Of a DNA stretch of 64,000 nt, positions 1 through 59,026 are shown one piece after another (the first letter of the stretch is position 1; each line of letters begins with the position of its first letter). The notes below the pieces were generated by a model. It made no database searches. It was given only the letters and a program-made list of their open reading frames with translations, and was not told the DNA's origin. The stretch is taken from NCBI GenBank assembly GCA_030674185.1, contig CM060312.1, positions 7,193,528-7,257,527 on the forward strand, given 5' to 3'. The position numbers were made by a program, and so were the translations under genes. This DNA is from Monoplex corrugatus (Eukaryota > Mollusca > Gastropoda > Littorinimorpha > Ranellidae).

Positions 1-65
1 TTCCCTCTCTCCCTCTCTCTCCCTTCCTCTCCTCTCTCTCTCTCTCGTCTGTGTCTCTCTCTCTC
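1..65 (+). repeat. CT-rich microsatellite
   Basis: Almost pure C and T with CTCTCTCT runs at the window edge. Confidence 0.9.
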
Positions 66-183
66 ACAATCCAACCCCACCCCTCATCGCATCCCCCACT
101 GTCTCCGTTAGTGTATACATGCAAGACCATTCTCCCAATATTCACACAACACCCAGCCTTCAAAACTTGTGTCCATTTTTCAG

Positions 184-48065
<47,882 letters not shown>

Positions 48066-49004
48066 AGTTTTGTTGTTGTCAGATTCAAAATTATTACAGT
48101 AGCTCTTTATTTGTCATGCCTATTACTGCATGCATTTCTTCTTTGTGTGTGTGTGTCAGAGATTGTCATTTTTTAGTGTACAAGAAAGGCAGAAGATAAT
48201 TACCGAGAAAGAGTTGTACCTCTTCTCACCCTCACAGAAATTTCCTCTTGTTTTGTTGTCACCGTCCATGCTGATTTCCTTTATGTTTTGTTTGTTTGTG
48301 TGCATAAGATGCATGCACACACGTTTGGCTGGCTGTACCGTTGCAATTTGAGCAAGCACAACCATGAATGTCAGGCTTGTCATTTGTAATCTTAGGAAAA
48401 GTTGTCTTAAGTTAACTTGATTTGTGTGCAGAATTCAGTGCTCTTCAGCATGATGAGAGTAGGGGAATAAGTTAGGGAGGGGTCTTGAGCTGAAATAGGA
48501 ATTGGTGCTAGAAAGACATCCTGTTATTGTTTGCTGTACTATGAATTACTGTACAGACTCTGCAATACTGTATGTTCATGTGACAGAAAATCTGTGTTCT
48601 AGAGAAAAGCCACTGCCGATGTTCTTTGTTATTTTACAGCTTCACATTCAAACGTGTGTGTGTTAATTTAGAGCCATACATGTCTGTGTATGTTATGCAT
48701 GCTCTTATTCTCATCTTTGTGAATGAATAATTTGCATTATCACATATTGAAGAATAAGTATTATCCTTAAAGAATGCTTATGCTTGCTTGAATACGGTCA
48801 GCTGCAGTTGGGTACCTTTACAGCAGGATGCTGTGAATGCCCACTTGTGCATTTCCAACAGTAGTGGAAATAACTCTTCACAGAACTACTTAACGTTCTT
48901 GTTAAACACTGAGAGATTTTAAAGCATGAGAGGTCCATTTCTTTTATACGATTGTTATCAGTTTTATTTGCACATCTATAAACATAAAGCAGATTTTGAA
49001 AGGG

Positions 49005-49255
49005 GGCTGTCTACGGACTCATTGGAAGACTGGGACCACGCAGTCGAGTCTTGATTGACTTCACAGATGCGTCAGTGAGGGTATAAGTTAAATCTCTTGA
49101 CCAGCATGACAGGTGTCTGTATCTCTCAGGCCTGGTTGACATCAGGATGTAATTGTGATAGTAAGTACAGAGACAGCCTCATCATGTGGCTCCATCATGA
49201 TTATCATTCCTATTGTCGTCATCATGGCATTGTGAAGGATTGTCCTACACTCTTT
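49005..49255 (+). mobile_element. SINE family 1 fragment in the MCM3AP 3' UTR
   Basis: It includes GGACTCATTGGAAGACTGGG, GGTGTCTGTATCTCTCAGGC and CTGGTTGACATCAGGATGTA, the body of the family in + orientation. Confidence 0.6.
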
Positions 49256-50322
49256 GGCAAGTAATTTGGCGTAGGAGATGGTGCAGAGCAAACGAAAAAG
49301 AGAGTGAAAGGTTTAGATAAAGACAGAGAAAGGAGATCATTTCATGTTCAGATTGGCCAAGAATTGGAGTGCATGTCAGATAACATGTGAACAAAAAGTG
49401 GCCATCTATCACTATAATCAAAGCAAAAAAAAGTTGGTGAATTTAGAGTCTGCCTGGCCAGTATTGCTGGTCATGGAGATCAGATGTGCGTTTCACACTT
49501 GAAAGTTTTAAGGAATATGTATGGCTTGGCTGTCTTCTTACATTAATGAATGGGAAAAATCTGAATGGTGTCTATGAACTAGGAATAATGATCTGTGTAT
49601 GTGAGTATAGATACATGTATGTGAGAGAGACAGTATGTTTTCAAGCTCTTGCCTGTACACAAATTAGCAGCAAAGATTCTTTTACTTTTTACGAACAGAC
49701 CTTAATCAGTTTTGAGCTGTACACTGTGTCAATTTCGTTTGCAACAAGTAGAGAATTGTAAGGATTCCATGAAGGTGGCTTTTTTTTTTTTAAAGTATTT
49801 TTAGTATAAGTTAAACCATCTTTTGTTTTGTTGGCATATAAATACTATGAAAAGTACATATTCATAGAAAATAAGTTTGTCTGTTGCAAGTTCGGTCTGC
49901 TTTTTATGAGTTCATGTGTGATGAGTTTGTTTTAGTACTGTACAGTTTTACTGAAGCTTGTAAAGAATCATTATAGCAGTGTGTTGCCTGGCTCTATCTG
50001 TTATCCGTTTTGATGAAAAATATATATAAATCATGTATATATTGTATACAGATATTTTACATATTCTGAGTATTGAATTTAGTTTTTTCCAGAAATATAT
50101 CGCTGCTTTGACATTGTGAGTTATGATTCTCACCCATTTGCAACTATACATTAATGCATAAAATAGTAGTCAGTTGATTTTTTTAAACTTATTTCAGATC
50201 ATCTGAAAATTACATGCCTGACATTCTTCATATTTATAAAATATTAGTCACTTTATCATTTTTTTTTTAAAGACTGATTTCAGATTGTTGTTATGTCTGA
50301 ATACATTGTTTGACTGAACTTG

Positions 50323-50338
50323 AATAAAACAAAATAAA
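50323..50338 (+). promoter_or_regulatory. Tandem poly(A) signals AATAAA
   Basis: AATAAA occurs at 50323-50328 and again at 50333-50338, followed within 30 bases by GT-rich DNA (GTTTGTGTGTTTATG), the usual arrangement for cleavage and polyadenylation. It is the first canonical signal seen downstream of the MCM3AP stop. Confidence 0.6.
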
Positions 50339-50564
50339 AAGTTTGCACACAGTTAAGTTTGTGTGTTTATGTCTGTGTATATGTAACCCTGAGAATGTTT
50401 TGAGCCATAAATCTTGAGTTGATTAAGAACTGGTGTTCTGTGAACATGGCATTCTTTTACAGTGATGCTCTGTAAAACACATGTATGATGGTTAACATTA
50501 ATGAAGAAGATTAGGAAAAGACAACCAACATTTATAGGACATTTCATGATGTGAGAGAAACTAG

Positions 50565-50768
50565 AGCACCTAGTCACAACAGGAAAGCTGGAGGGAAAAA
50601 GAGCAGCAGGTAGTCCCAGTGAGAAAATATTGGACAGACATGAGAAGTGGATGAAGATAGAGAGGATGGGAGATGTACTTCAGCGGCAAAGGAAAGATTT
50701 CGTGTGGAGGCCATGACTGCCAACGCCATGTGGCAGGGCACATGATGATGATGTTGATGATGACTGAC
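50565..50768 (+). mobile_element. LINE 3' end with (ATG)n tail, second copy
   Basis: It starts CACCTAGTCACAACAGGAA and ends GGCAGGGCACATGATGATGA, matching the 27925 copy at both ends, with several frame breaks. It lies just after the MCM3AP poly(A) signal. Confidence 0.6.
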
Positions 50769-50904
50769 TCTCCCTTCGATCCACTACATGAGTAGGCATA
50801 CTGACTCTCATTACCTGGTATGGGTCTTTGTATGGGATACATGACTGATCCTGGACGTGCCTGTTCTAGTGACCTTGGGTTCTGCTTCCACTGGTCCCTC
50901 TTCT

Positions 50905-51022
50905 GTGAACACTTCGACTCCCACACCCCTGTTCATCAGCATTCTGCATTGTCAAACTTGGTAGCTAAGCAAAAACTGAAGTTTTTGCAGTTGATGGATA
51001 GGGTGTGAGAGTCAAAGGGTTA
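50905..51022. repeat. Fold-back repeat family, partial
   Basis: It holds CTTCGACTCCCACACCCCTG and CATCAGCATTCTGCATTGTC, then GATAGGGTGTGAGAGTCAAA and GGGTTAA. The palindrome core has been lost. Confidence 0.5.
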
Positions 51023-51054
51023 AACAGCAGGTGTTCAGCCCTGTTCAAATGTGA

Positions 51055-51985
51055 TTGTGCTTTGTGTGCACTGCTGTCACCAGTTTAATGTCTTCCCAGT
51101 TGGTGGTGGTGATGCCACAGCAGGTGAGGTTGTCCTTCAGAGTATCTTTGTGTTGCTTCAGTGATCTTCACTGGTCATGGAGTCCTTGCTTCAGATCTCT
51201 GGGTGTGGTGGTCAAACAGATAAACATAAGACTTCCAACTGGAGGATCTGGGTTCAATCTACTTTGACATCACTGCGTGATGGATGGGTAAATTGTGGAG
51301 ATTCTTCCCACCTCACAGGTCAACATGAGTGCAGACCTGCCAGAACCCCCCCCCCCCCCCAGCCCCCTTTTGTGTCTATGCATGCAGAATATCAAACATG
51401 TACATTAAAGATCCTGTAAGTCATGTCAGTGGCTGGCTTATGGAATCATGAAAACACCCGGTATGCAAGCCATCGAAAGTTTGAAAAAATGGCTTTCTGC
51501 TTATAAACTTCTACCATTGGAAATGAAATATCACTGTTTTTGTCATTTGTCATTGTCTCCATACAGGAGTATCTTTGGGATATGGTTGGCTTCCACATGG
51601 ACAGTGTGTCCTGTCAGATGAAGCTGGCATTCGATAAGTAGACTGCTGATAATGAAAAAAAAGACAACAACATTATAGGATAACTGGTAACTGGTAAGCC
51701 ATGCTTCTTCAGAACTTGAAGGTTAGATTCTTCATCTTGCCACATGGTGATGAAGATCTTGCTTAGACATTTTTGGTGGAACTCTTCCAGATGTTGAATG
51801 TGTGGTCAGTAGATAGTCCGGTCTGGCACTGGTAAAGCAGGATGTTCAGGACTACTGCTCCGTACACAGCAATCATTGTGGCAAGCACGATGCCATGGTC
51901 TTGTCACAACCTCTTGGTCAGGCTTCCAGGGGCAGAGCTAACCTTGGAAACATCCAGCGTCACCTCAGCATCAAGAAATCCTCCG
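51055..51985 (-). mobile_element. LINE reverse transcriptase C-terminal fragment, interrupted by a SINE
   Basis: Reading the - strand in order: LTKRL and QDHGI, IAVYGAVVLNILLYQCQTGL, then CQLHLTGHTVHVEANHIPKI and LLYGDNDK, and near the end KDTLKDNLTCCGITTTNWED. This is the usual order at the C-terminus of CR1/Jockey-like LINEs (AVYxAVVLxxLLY, LRWTGHxxRM, KDxLKxxL). It has stops and frameshifts. A tRNA-derived SINE (51175-51480) splits it. Confidence 0.7.
51175..51480 (+). mobile_element. tRNA-derived SINE, family 2
   Basis: The head is GTGGTGGTCAAACAGATAAA then GATCTGGGTTCAATCT. The tail region AAAGATCCTGTAAGTCATGT is a segment I recall from molluscan SINEs. It holds a run of 14 C at 51347. 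It splits the LINE at 51055-51985. Confidence 0.65.
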
Positions 51986-52530
51986 TGGGGATGCCAGGGG
52001 CTCTTTCAGTATGAATAGTATCCCCACCTTCTGGAATTTCTTTGCTAGAAATGTTTTATCACCTCTCTTTCTGCCTTTCACTTCTCTTCATTTCGCTTTT
52101 GCCTTGTTTTTATTTTTCCTATCATTTTCTACCTTGATGGCCCATTCACCTGTATGTGTTCGATATAGTCTTACATGCATTTCTCTTAGGATTGTTGATT
52201 GGGTACATGTATTAAGCACATTTTTGGCTCTAGGGAAATGAGATATGTGATAGCAATGTTAGGTAATTTAGACCTGTTTTTATATATGTTTCAGTGTCCT
52301 TAGTTATGTTTTAACTTTGTATTCAGGTATGTTTTTTTAAATCCCTGTGATAAATTGGATGGAGTGGTCAGCACCAGGAGTATCTCTTGAGATTATGTGC
52401 ACGAATTCATTAACACGTATATTTAATTTTCTTTTCCTTTTTTTTTCCTGTTGAAATATTGTTTTGAAATGGTTATAGCCCTGATATGGCTCTATGCATA
52501 TGGCTGGGTTTTTAACAAAAATAAGAATAG
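51985..52530 (+). repeat. 500-bp dispersed repeat, copy 3
   Basis: It includes GATGCCAGGGGCTCTTTCAG, AATAGTATCCCCACCTTCTG and CCCTGATATGGCTCTATGCA, followed by AACAAAAATAAGAATAG. It abuts the LINE fragment on its left. Confidence 0.7.
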
Positions 52531-53184
52531 TCATAATCCATTGCAACAAAACGAATGCAAAGGACACCTCCCCACATGAAGAACTAAGTCACCCTGTTGA
52601 AGTTTTTGTTTTTCATTATCAGCAGTTAGCTATTAACAGGAAACACCAAGTCTGAACGTCCAATACACAAAGGTTCCTCTTTTAATACTGTTTAATGGCA
52701 ACACTAAGATTCCATCCATCCTAAGTGTTCTTAAATCAAAATGTCCTCTTCTTCAGTCCACACTGAAACATAACAATGACATGCCTGTATAAAGTTCCAG
52801 TGACACAAGTATCATTACCCCACAACACAAAGAGTAGGCCTACCTGTTACTATGATCTCACAATCTTATTTCTTGCCATTATGTAATGTTTAGGTGCACA
52901 ATATATAACCCTCAAAACAGCCTAATATGCTACACTTGCATTTTAACTATAATGACAACTACTTATGATCACTCTCCCCTCCTGGTTTTAAAGATAACGG
53001 CATAAACCTCTCAAGATTTCTTTCATGTATAACTGCACACAATTCCAATCATCAAATAAAATCTTCATATTAAAAACTTCTGAATAATCAAACTCTTCAA
53101 ATGCAGGACCCTTTAGTTTCAAAGCACTTTACAAAAAATACTTCAATTGTTGAGAAAGCTAAGATATAACAACAGCAGGAAACA
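52531..53184. other. Intergenic, no feature recognised
   Basis: AT-rich DNA leading into the 50-bp minisatellite; degenerate first units may start near 53150. Confidence 0.5.
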
Positions 53185-54669
53185 CTGCACCTTAACTGGT
53201 TCAGAAACTAAAGATACAACATCAGTAGGAAATACTGAACCTTTACTGATTGATAAACTAAAGATATAACAGTAGGAAACACTGCACCTTTACTGGTTGA
53301 TAAACCAAAGATATAACATCAGTAGGAAATACTGAACCTTTACTGGTTGATAAACTAAAGATATAACATCAGTAGGAAACACTGCACCTTTACTGGTTGA
53401 TAAACTAAAGATATAACAGTAGGAAATACTGAACCTTTACTGGTTGATAAACTAAAGATATAACAGTAGGAAATACTGAACCTTTACTGGTTGATAAACT
53501 AAAGATATAACAGTAGGAAATACTGAACCTTTACTGGTTGATAAACCAAAGATATAACAGTAGGAAATACTGAACCTTTACTGGTTGATAAACTAAAGAT
53601 ATAACATCAGTAGGAAATACTGAACCTTTACTGGTTGATAAACTAAAGATATAACAACAGTAGGAAATACTGAACCTTTACTGGTTGATAAACTAAAGAT
53701 ATAACATCAGTAGGAAACACTGAACCTTTACTGGTTGATAAACTAGATATAACAACAGTAGGAAACACTGCACCTTTACTGGTTGATAAACTAAAGATAT
53801 AACAACAGTAGGAAACACTGAACCTTTACTGGTTGATAAACTAGAATATAACAACAGTAGGAAACACTGCACCTTTACTGGTTGATAAACCAAAGATATA
53901 ACAACAGTAGGAAACACTGCACCTTTACTGGTTGATAAACTAAAGATATAACAACAGTAGGAAACACTGCACCTTTACTGGTTGATAAACTAAAGATATA
54001 ACAACAGTAGGAAACACTGCACCTTTACTGGTTGATAAACTAGATATAACAACAGTAGGAAACACTGAACCTTTACTGGTTGATAAACTAAAGATATAAC
54101 ATCAGTAGGAAACACCGCGTTTACTGGTTGATAAACTAAAGATATAACAGCAGGAAATACTGCACCTTTACTGGTTGATAAACTAAAGATATAACAACAG
54201 CAGGGAATACTGCACCTTTACTGGTTGATAAACTAAAGATATAACAACAGTAGGAAATACTGCACCTTTACTGGTTGATAAACTAAAGATATAACAACAG
54301 TAGGAAACACTGCACCTTTACTGGTTGATAAACTAAAGATACAACAACAGTAGGAAACACTGAACCTTTACTGGTTGATAAACTAAAGATACAACAACAG
54401 TAGGAAACACTGAACCTTTACTGGTTGATAAACTAAAGATACAACAACAGTAGGAAACACTGAACCTTTACTGGTTGATAAACTAAAGATATAACAACAG
54501 CAGGGAATACTGCACCTTTACTGGTTGATAAACTAAAGATATAACAACAGCAGGAATACTGCACCTTTACTGTTGATAAACTAAAGATACAACAACAGTA
54601 GGAAACACTGCACCTTTACTGGTTGATAAACTAAAGATACAACAGCAGGGAATACTGCACCTTTACTGG
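53185..54669 (+). repeat. 50-bp minisatellite
   Basis: About 30 units of GATAAACTAAAGATATAACA, ACAGTAGGAAACACTGCACC and TTTACTGGTT, 47-50 bases; variation is mostly ACA, ACAACA or ACATCA. It is intergenic, between the two genes. Confidence 0.93.
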
Positions 54670-54984
54670 TTCTGTTGCATGGTTGCTGTTTGCACCGATT
54701 CACCAGTTGTTGTTTGGCAACTGCAACCAAACTGTAAGTTGAACACAAATAGAGAGCTATGCCACAATAATATGAAGCATTGTGCAAATGTCAACAGCAA
54801 AGTCATTGGAAATAACTTTTTAATGAAATCCATCCCCTCTCGTTTTCATCAACCAGAGGCAGAGTGATTTAAGGAAACTCATTTCCACCTTCAGGAAACC
54901 ATTATGAGGCAGAACTGTCTACCATCAAAACTATTGCCCACACACACCTGACATATTTTAAATGACTCACTTGACACATACATC

Positions 54985-56370
54985 AGCCTACTGATTATGG
55001 ACACATACATCAGCCTACTGATTATGGACACATACATCAGCCTACTGATTATGGACACATACATCACATACTGATTATGGACACATACATCACATACTGA
55101 TTATGGACACATACATCAGCCTACTGATTATGGACACATACATCACATACTGATTATGGACACATACATCAGCCTACTGATTATGGACACATACATCACA
55201 TACTGATTATGGACACATACATCAGCCTACTGATTATGGACACGTACATCAGCGTACTGATTATGGACACATACATCAGCCTACTGATTATGGACACGTA
55301 CATCAGCCTACTGATTATGGACAAATACATCAGCCTACTGATTATGGACAAATACATCAGCCTACTGATTATGGACACGTACATCAGCCTACTGATTATG
55401 GACAAATACATCAGCCTACTGATTATGGACACATACATCAGCCTACTGATTATGGACAAATACATCAGCCTACTGATTATGGACAAATACATCAGCCTAC
55501 TGATTATGGACACATACATCAGCCTACTGATTATGGACAAATACATCAGCCTACTGATTATGGACACATACATCAGCCTACTGATTATGGACACGTACAT
55601 CAGCCTACTGATTATGGACACATACATCATATACTGATTATGGACACGCACATCAGCCTACTGATTATGGACACATACATCAGCCTACTGATTATGGACA
55701 CGTACATCAGCCTACTGATTATGGACACATACATCACATACTGATTATGGACACATACATCAGCCTACTGATTATGAACAAATACATCAGCCTACTGATT
55801 ATGGACACATACATCAGCCTATTGATTATGGACACGTACATCAGCCTACTGATTATGGACACATACATCAGCCTACTGATTATGGACACATACATCAGCC
55901 TACTGATTATGGACATACATCAGCCTACTGATTATGGACACGTACATCAGCCTACTGATTATGGACACGTACATCAGCCTACTGATTATGGACACGTACA
56001 TCAGCCTACTGATTATGGATACGTACATCAGCCTACTGATTATGGACACATACATCAGCCTACTGATTATGGACACGTACATCAGCCTACTGATTATGGA
56101 CACGTACATCAGCCTACTGATTATGGACACATACATCAGCCTACTGATTATGGACACACATCAGCCTACTGATTATGGACACGTACATCAGCCTACTGAT
56201 TATGGACACATACATCAGCCTACTGATTATGGACACGCATCAGCCTACTGATTATGGAACAGACACGCACATCAGCCTACTGATTATGGACACATACATC
56301 AGCCTACTGATTATGGACACACATCAACCTACTGATTATGGACACATACATCAGCCTACTGATTATGGCT
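54985..56370 (+). repeat. 27-bp minisatellite open on both strands
   Basis: About 50 units of ACTGATTATGGACACATACA then TCAGCCT. Because 27 is a multiple of three, long stop-free frames appear on both strands (MDTYISLLI repeated on +, MYVSIISRL on -). These are by-products of the array and not genes. Confidence 0.95.
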
Positions 56371-56607
56371 ATATCAATATAAGAACACTCTTTGTTTTCA
56401 TTTCTTCTCTTGCAGCATGGTTAGTTCATTTGGCACTGTATAATTATAAAAAGCAACAAGATTCCTAGAACAACAATTCTTATTTCAGTTGAATTATTTT
56501 CCGGGCATACAGCCAACTCCTTTTTCAGTTTTTGCCCCTCCCTACACCTGAACCACGAAAAAGACTTCTGTTCATAGTTTCTTCCAGGCTAAAGAAACTG
56601 TAGGCGT

Positions 56608-56750
56608 ATTAACCCTTCTGACTTCCTCACCCCTATCCACTAGCATCCTGCATTGTCAACCATATTACCAGAACAAACATTTAACCTTCTGACTCCCTCA
56701 TCCTATCCACCAGCTTCCTGCAGGATGAGGGAGTCAAAGGGTTAAGCTTT
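56608..56750. repeat. Fold-back repeat family, intergenic copy
   Basis: It begins TTAACCCTTCTGACTTCC and ends GATGAGGGAGTCAAAGGGTT. The centre TTCCTGCAGGA is kept but the right arm is shortened. Confidence 0.55.
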
Positions 56751-57045
56751 TGCAACTGGCAGATAAATGGATTTTTTTTTCCGACCTAAAGTCTACCTTT
56801 TTTTTTGCAACTGGCAGATAATGGATTTTTTTCGACCCTAAGTTTACCTTTTTTGCAACTGGAAAGAATTTTTTTTTTTTTTTGGACCTAAAGTTTACCT
56901 CTTTTTTTTGCAACTGGCAGATAAATGATTTTTTTTCTGACCTAAAGTTTACCTCTTTTTTTTGCAACTGGCAGTAAATGGATTTTTTTTTTAACCTAAA
57001 GTTTACCTTTTTTTTGCAACTGGCAGATAAATGGATTTTTTTTTC
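56745..57045 (+). repeat. About 60-bp T-rich tandem repeat
   Basis: Six decayed units of TTTTGCAACTGGCAGATAAA, TGGATTTTTTTTCCGACCTA and AAGTTTACC. The first unit begins at the end of a fold-back copy. Confidence 0.8.
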
Positions 57046-57054
57046 AATCTGACG

Positions 57055-57400
57055 TTTATCTTTCAAGTGGTTAGCACAACGAGTTGCTGACTGGATAGTC
57101 ATGGATTCAAACCCCCATCAGTCCAAAAACTTACTTTGAGATGTTTGTGGCCCTAACCAGCTCCTAACCAGTGCACCATACTAACAGCTTGTTGGAAAGA
57201 TCGGGAATACATAAGCAAGTCTTATCCACTTCACATCGAGGGTGTTGTTCAAAGTTCTTGACCAACACTGCAGGTGTCAGTATCTCAAGGGCCTGGTTGT
57301 CAACAGAATGCATAATGAAAGTAAGCGTAGAGTATAGCCCCGTCCTGCATCTTATTCTGAAATGGACCTTCATGACACCATCAAAACGTACACATTCTCA
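57055..57400 (+). mobile_element. tRNA-derived SINE, family 1
   Basis: The head is TCAAGTGGTTAGCACAACGA then TGGATTCAAACCCCCATC (B box). The body contains GGTGTCAGTATCTCAAGGGC. It is directly after a tandem array. Confidence 0.72.
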
Positions 57401-57594
57401 TCATCATAATAATACTATAGCTCTTCACATCCTGCTTTCACAGTGACCTCAGTTCTGGCTGGTTTGGAATCAAAATGAGTGGCATTGGGGTAATGACACT
57501 GGAGTAGATGCAGAAAATGGGGCAACAAAACAAAAAAAAAAACAAAAAAAAGGGTTACCTTACCACACACCAAACATGATCACTTTCTCATTCA

Positions 57595-57930
57595 GGGATT
57601 TTTCAGCCCAAACCGGCTCCGACCTAGAGCTGAGCGTGCTATGGTTATGGGTTCATTGGGAAGTTTGGGACCATATGTTTAAGTCTCATCCACTTCATGG
57701 ATACATCATTGAGTGTGCTGCTAAAATCTCCTGATCAACACAGCAGATGTCCATTTCTCAGGCCTGGTTGAAACAGGATATATTGTATTACTAAGTGCAG
57801 AGTACAGCCCTGTCATGCAGTCTCAATCACAGATGGAACTCCACAGCATCATGGTTATCATCCTCACTGTCATCATCAAAACATTATAAAAAGTGTACCA
57901 GCTTCCATGGCTGTTAAAGTGATGTAGAAA
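57595..57930 (+). mobile_element. SINE family 1, head missing
   Basis: The body contains GGTTCATTGGGAAGTTTGGG, CAGATGTCCATTTCTCAGGC and CAGCTTCCATGGCTGT. It lies in sequence downstream of KDZ-like exon 4. Confidence 0.65.
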
Positions 57931-58091
57931 GTGAAAAACAATAGGTGAGCACAAAGAAACTACCAAAGTACAATGACACTTAAAAAAAATTGCTGCTTTC
58001 AGAGAAGGAGAATCAGAGATGAGTCCGAGAGAGAAAGAGTAAAACAGAGACAGGTAACTTGGAGAGACAGAAAGAGATGGCGAAAACTCAC

Positions 58092-58220
58092 AAAACAGGC
58101 AGGACACTGTGTCCCATCATCGAGTGTAGGGGCAACATGACCCAGAAGCTGAAAGTGGTCGTAATGAAACATGAAGTTGTTGCAGGCGTCTGTGACCAGA
58201 GCTCTGTACAGACGGGTCAC
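58092..58220 (-). CDS. KDZ-like gene exon 4
   Basis: The acceptor is GTTTTTCAG and the donor GTGAGT; phase 0 in and out, 43 codons. It encodes VTRLYRALVTDACNNFMFHY and PTLDDGTQCPACF, the CPAC motif that precedes the catalytic core in KDZ proteins. No next exon was recognised. Confidence 0.78.
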
Positions 58221-58939
58221 CTGAAAAACAAAGACAAAAACTGTGAAATTTAGTTTGACAGAGACTTGAAAGATGAGAAGACCTCTGTCAATTTACCAAA
58301 TGACAATGAAACTCATTTTGTAAAGAGAGTGGCTGCATATACAGATGATGATTAAAAAAAAAAAAAAGACATTCTGAAGTGAATTGTCCATTTCAAACTG
58401 AATATCTACATGAGATCAACCACTGTTTTATTTCTCTTTTCTCAACTCCTCCACCAAAACAAAACACTCATACATAAAATGTGACATAACTTGTAAATCT
58501 ACTACTTTTCCTCTTTTGTTTCAATCTACCTTTTTAAGCATTTGAACAAGAACAATACAATATAACTACTAGCTCTATAAATTAGTGCAAATTTTACTAA
58601 GGAATGATCACGAGACTGAACAAAACAAGAAGAAAAAAGCATCTATCTTTCCACCTGACCTGGTTGCGGGGAAATTGTCGAAAACCGTTCAATCGAGCGG
58701 CGATTGCGTCCACAAAGCCTTTGACGGACACCTGGCACTGTAACACCAGGGCTCTGTACCACTCCATGAGGCTTATGTGGAACGCTGTTGTTGGGTTTTC
58801 TGGTGATGCCGGCCAAAGGTGATGACGTAACAGAGTTGCTGGCCAGGACTCGCATTCACACAGGTCCACCAATACTTGACAAAACATACCTGTGAAATAC
58901 AGATACGTATGAAGCTACACATATGAACACAGGAATGTG

Positions 58940-59026
<87 letters not shown>

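Larger units (their letters stand above)
48066..50350 (+). other. MCM3AP: Probable 3' UTR of MCM3AP
   Basis: This is AT-rich non-coding sequence after the stop codon. I saw no canonical AATAAA before 50323. It contains a partial SINE around 49005-49250. The extent is inferred from the poly(A) signals; a shorter 3' UTR using a variant signal is possible. Confidence 0.6.

Noticed and set aside
51..183. ATG at 51 as the MCM3AP start
   Set aside because: It lies in the CT-rich tract and before the TTTTTCAG acceptor; the family has a long N-terminal part upstream.
51587..51639. An exon-like segment on + (acceptor CCATACAG, then EYLWDMVGFHMDS and a stop)
   Set aside because: The opposite strand reads CQLHLTGHTVHVEANHIPKI, a LINE reverse transcriptase block lying in order with others at 51055-51985. 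The + frame is its antisense shadow.
55196..56468. Long open frames on both strands (MDTYISLLI and MYVSIISRL repeats)
   Set aside because: They follow from a 27-bp tandem unit with no stop; there is no start context, splice pattern or family support.
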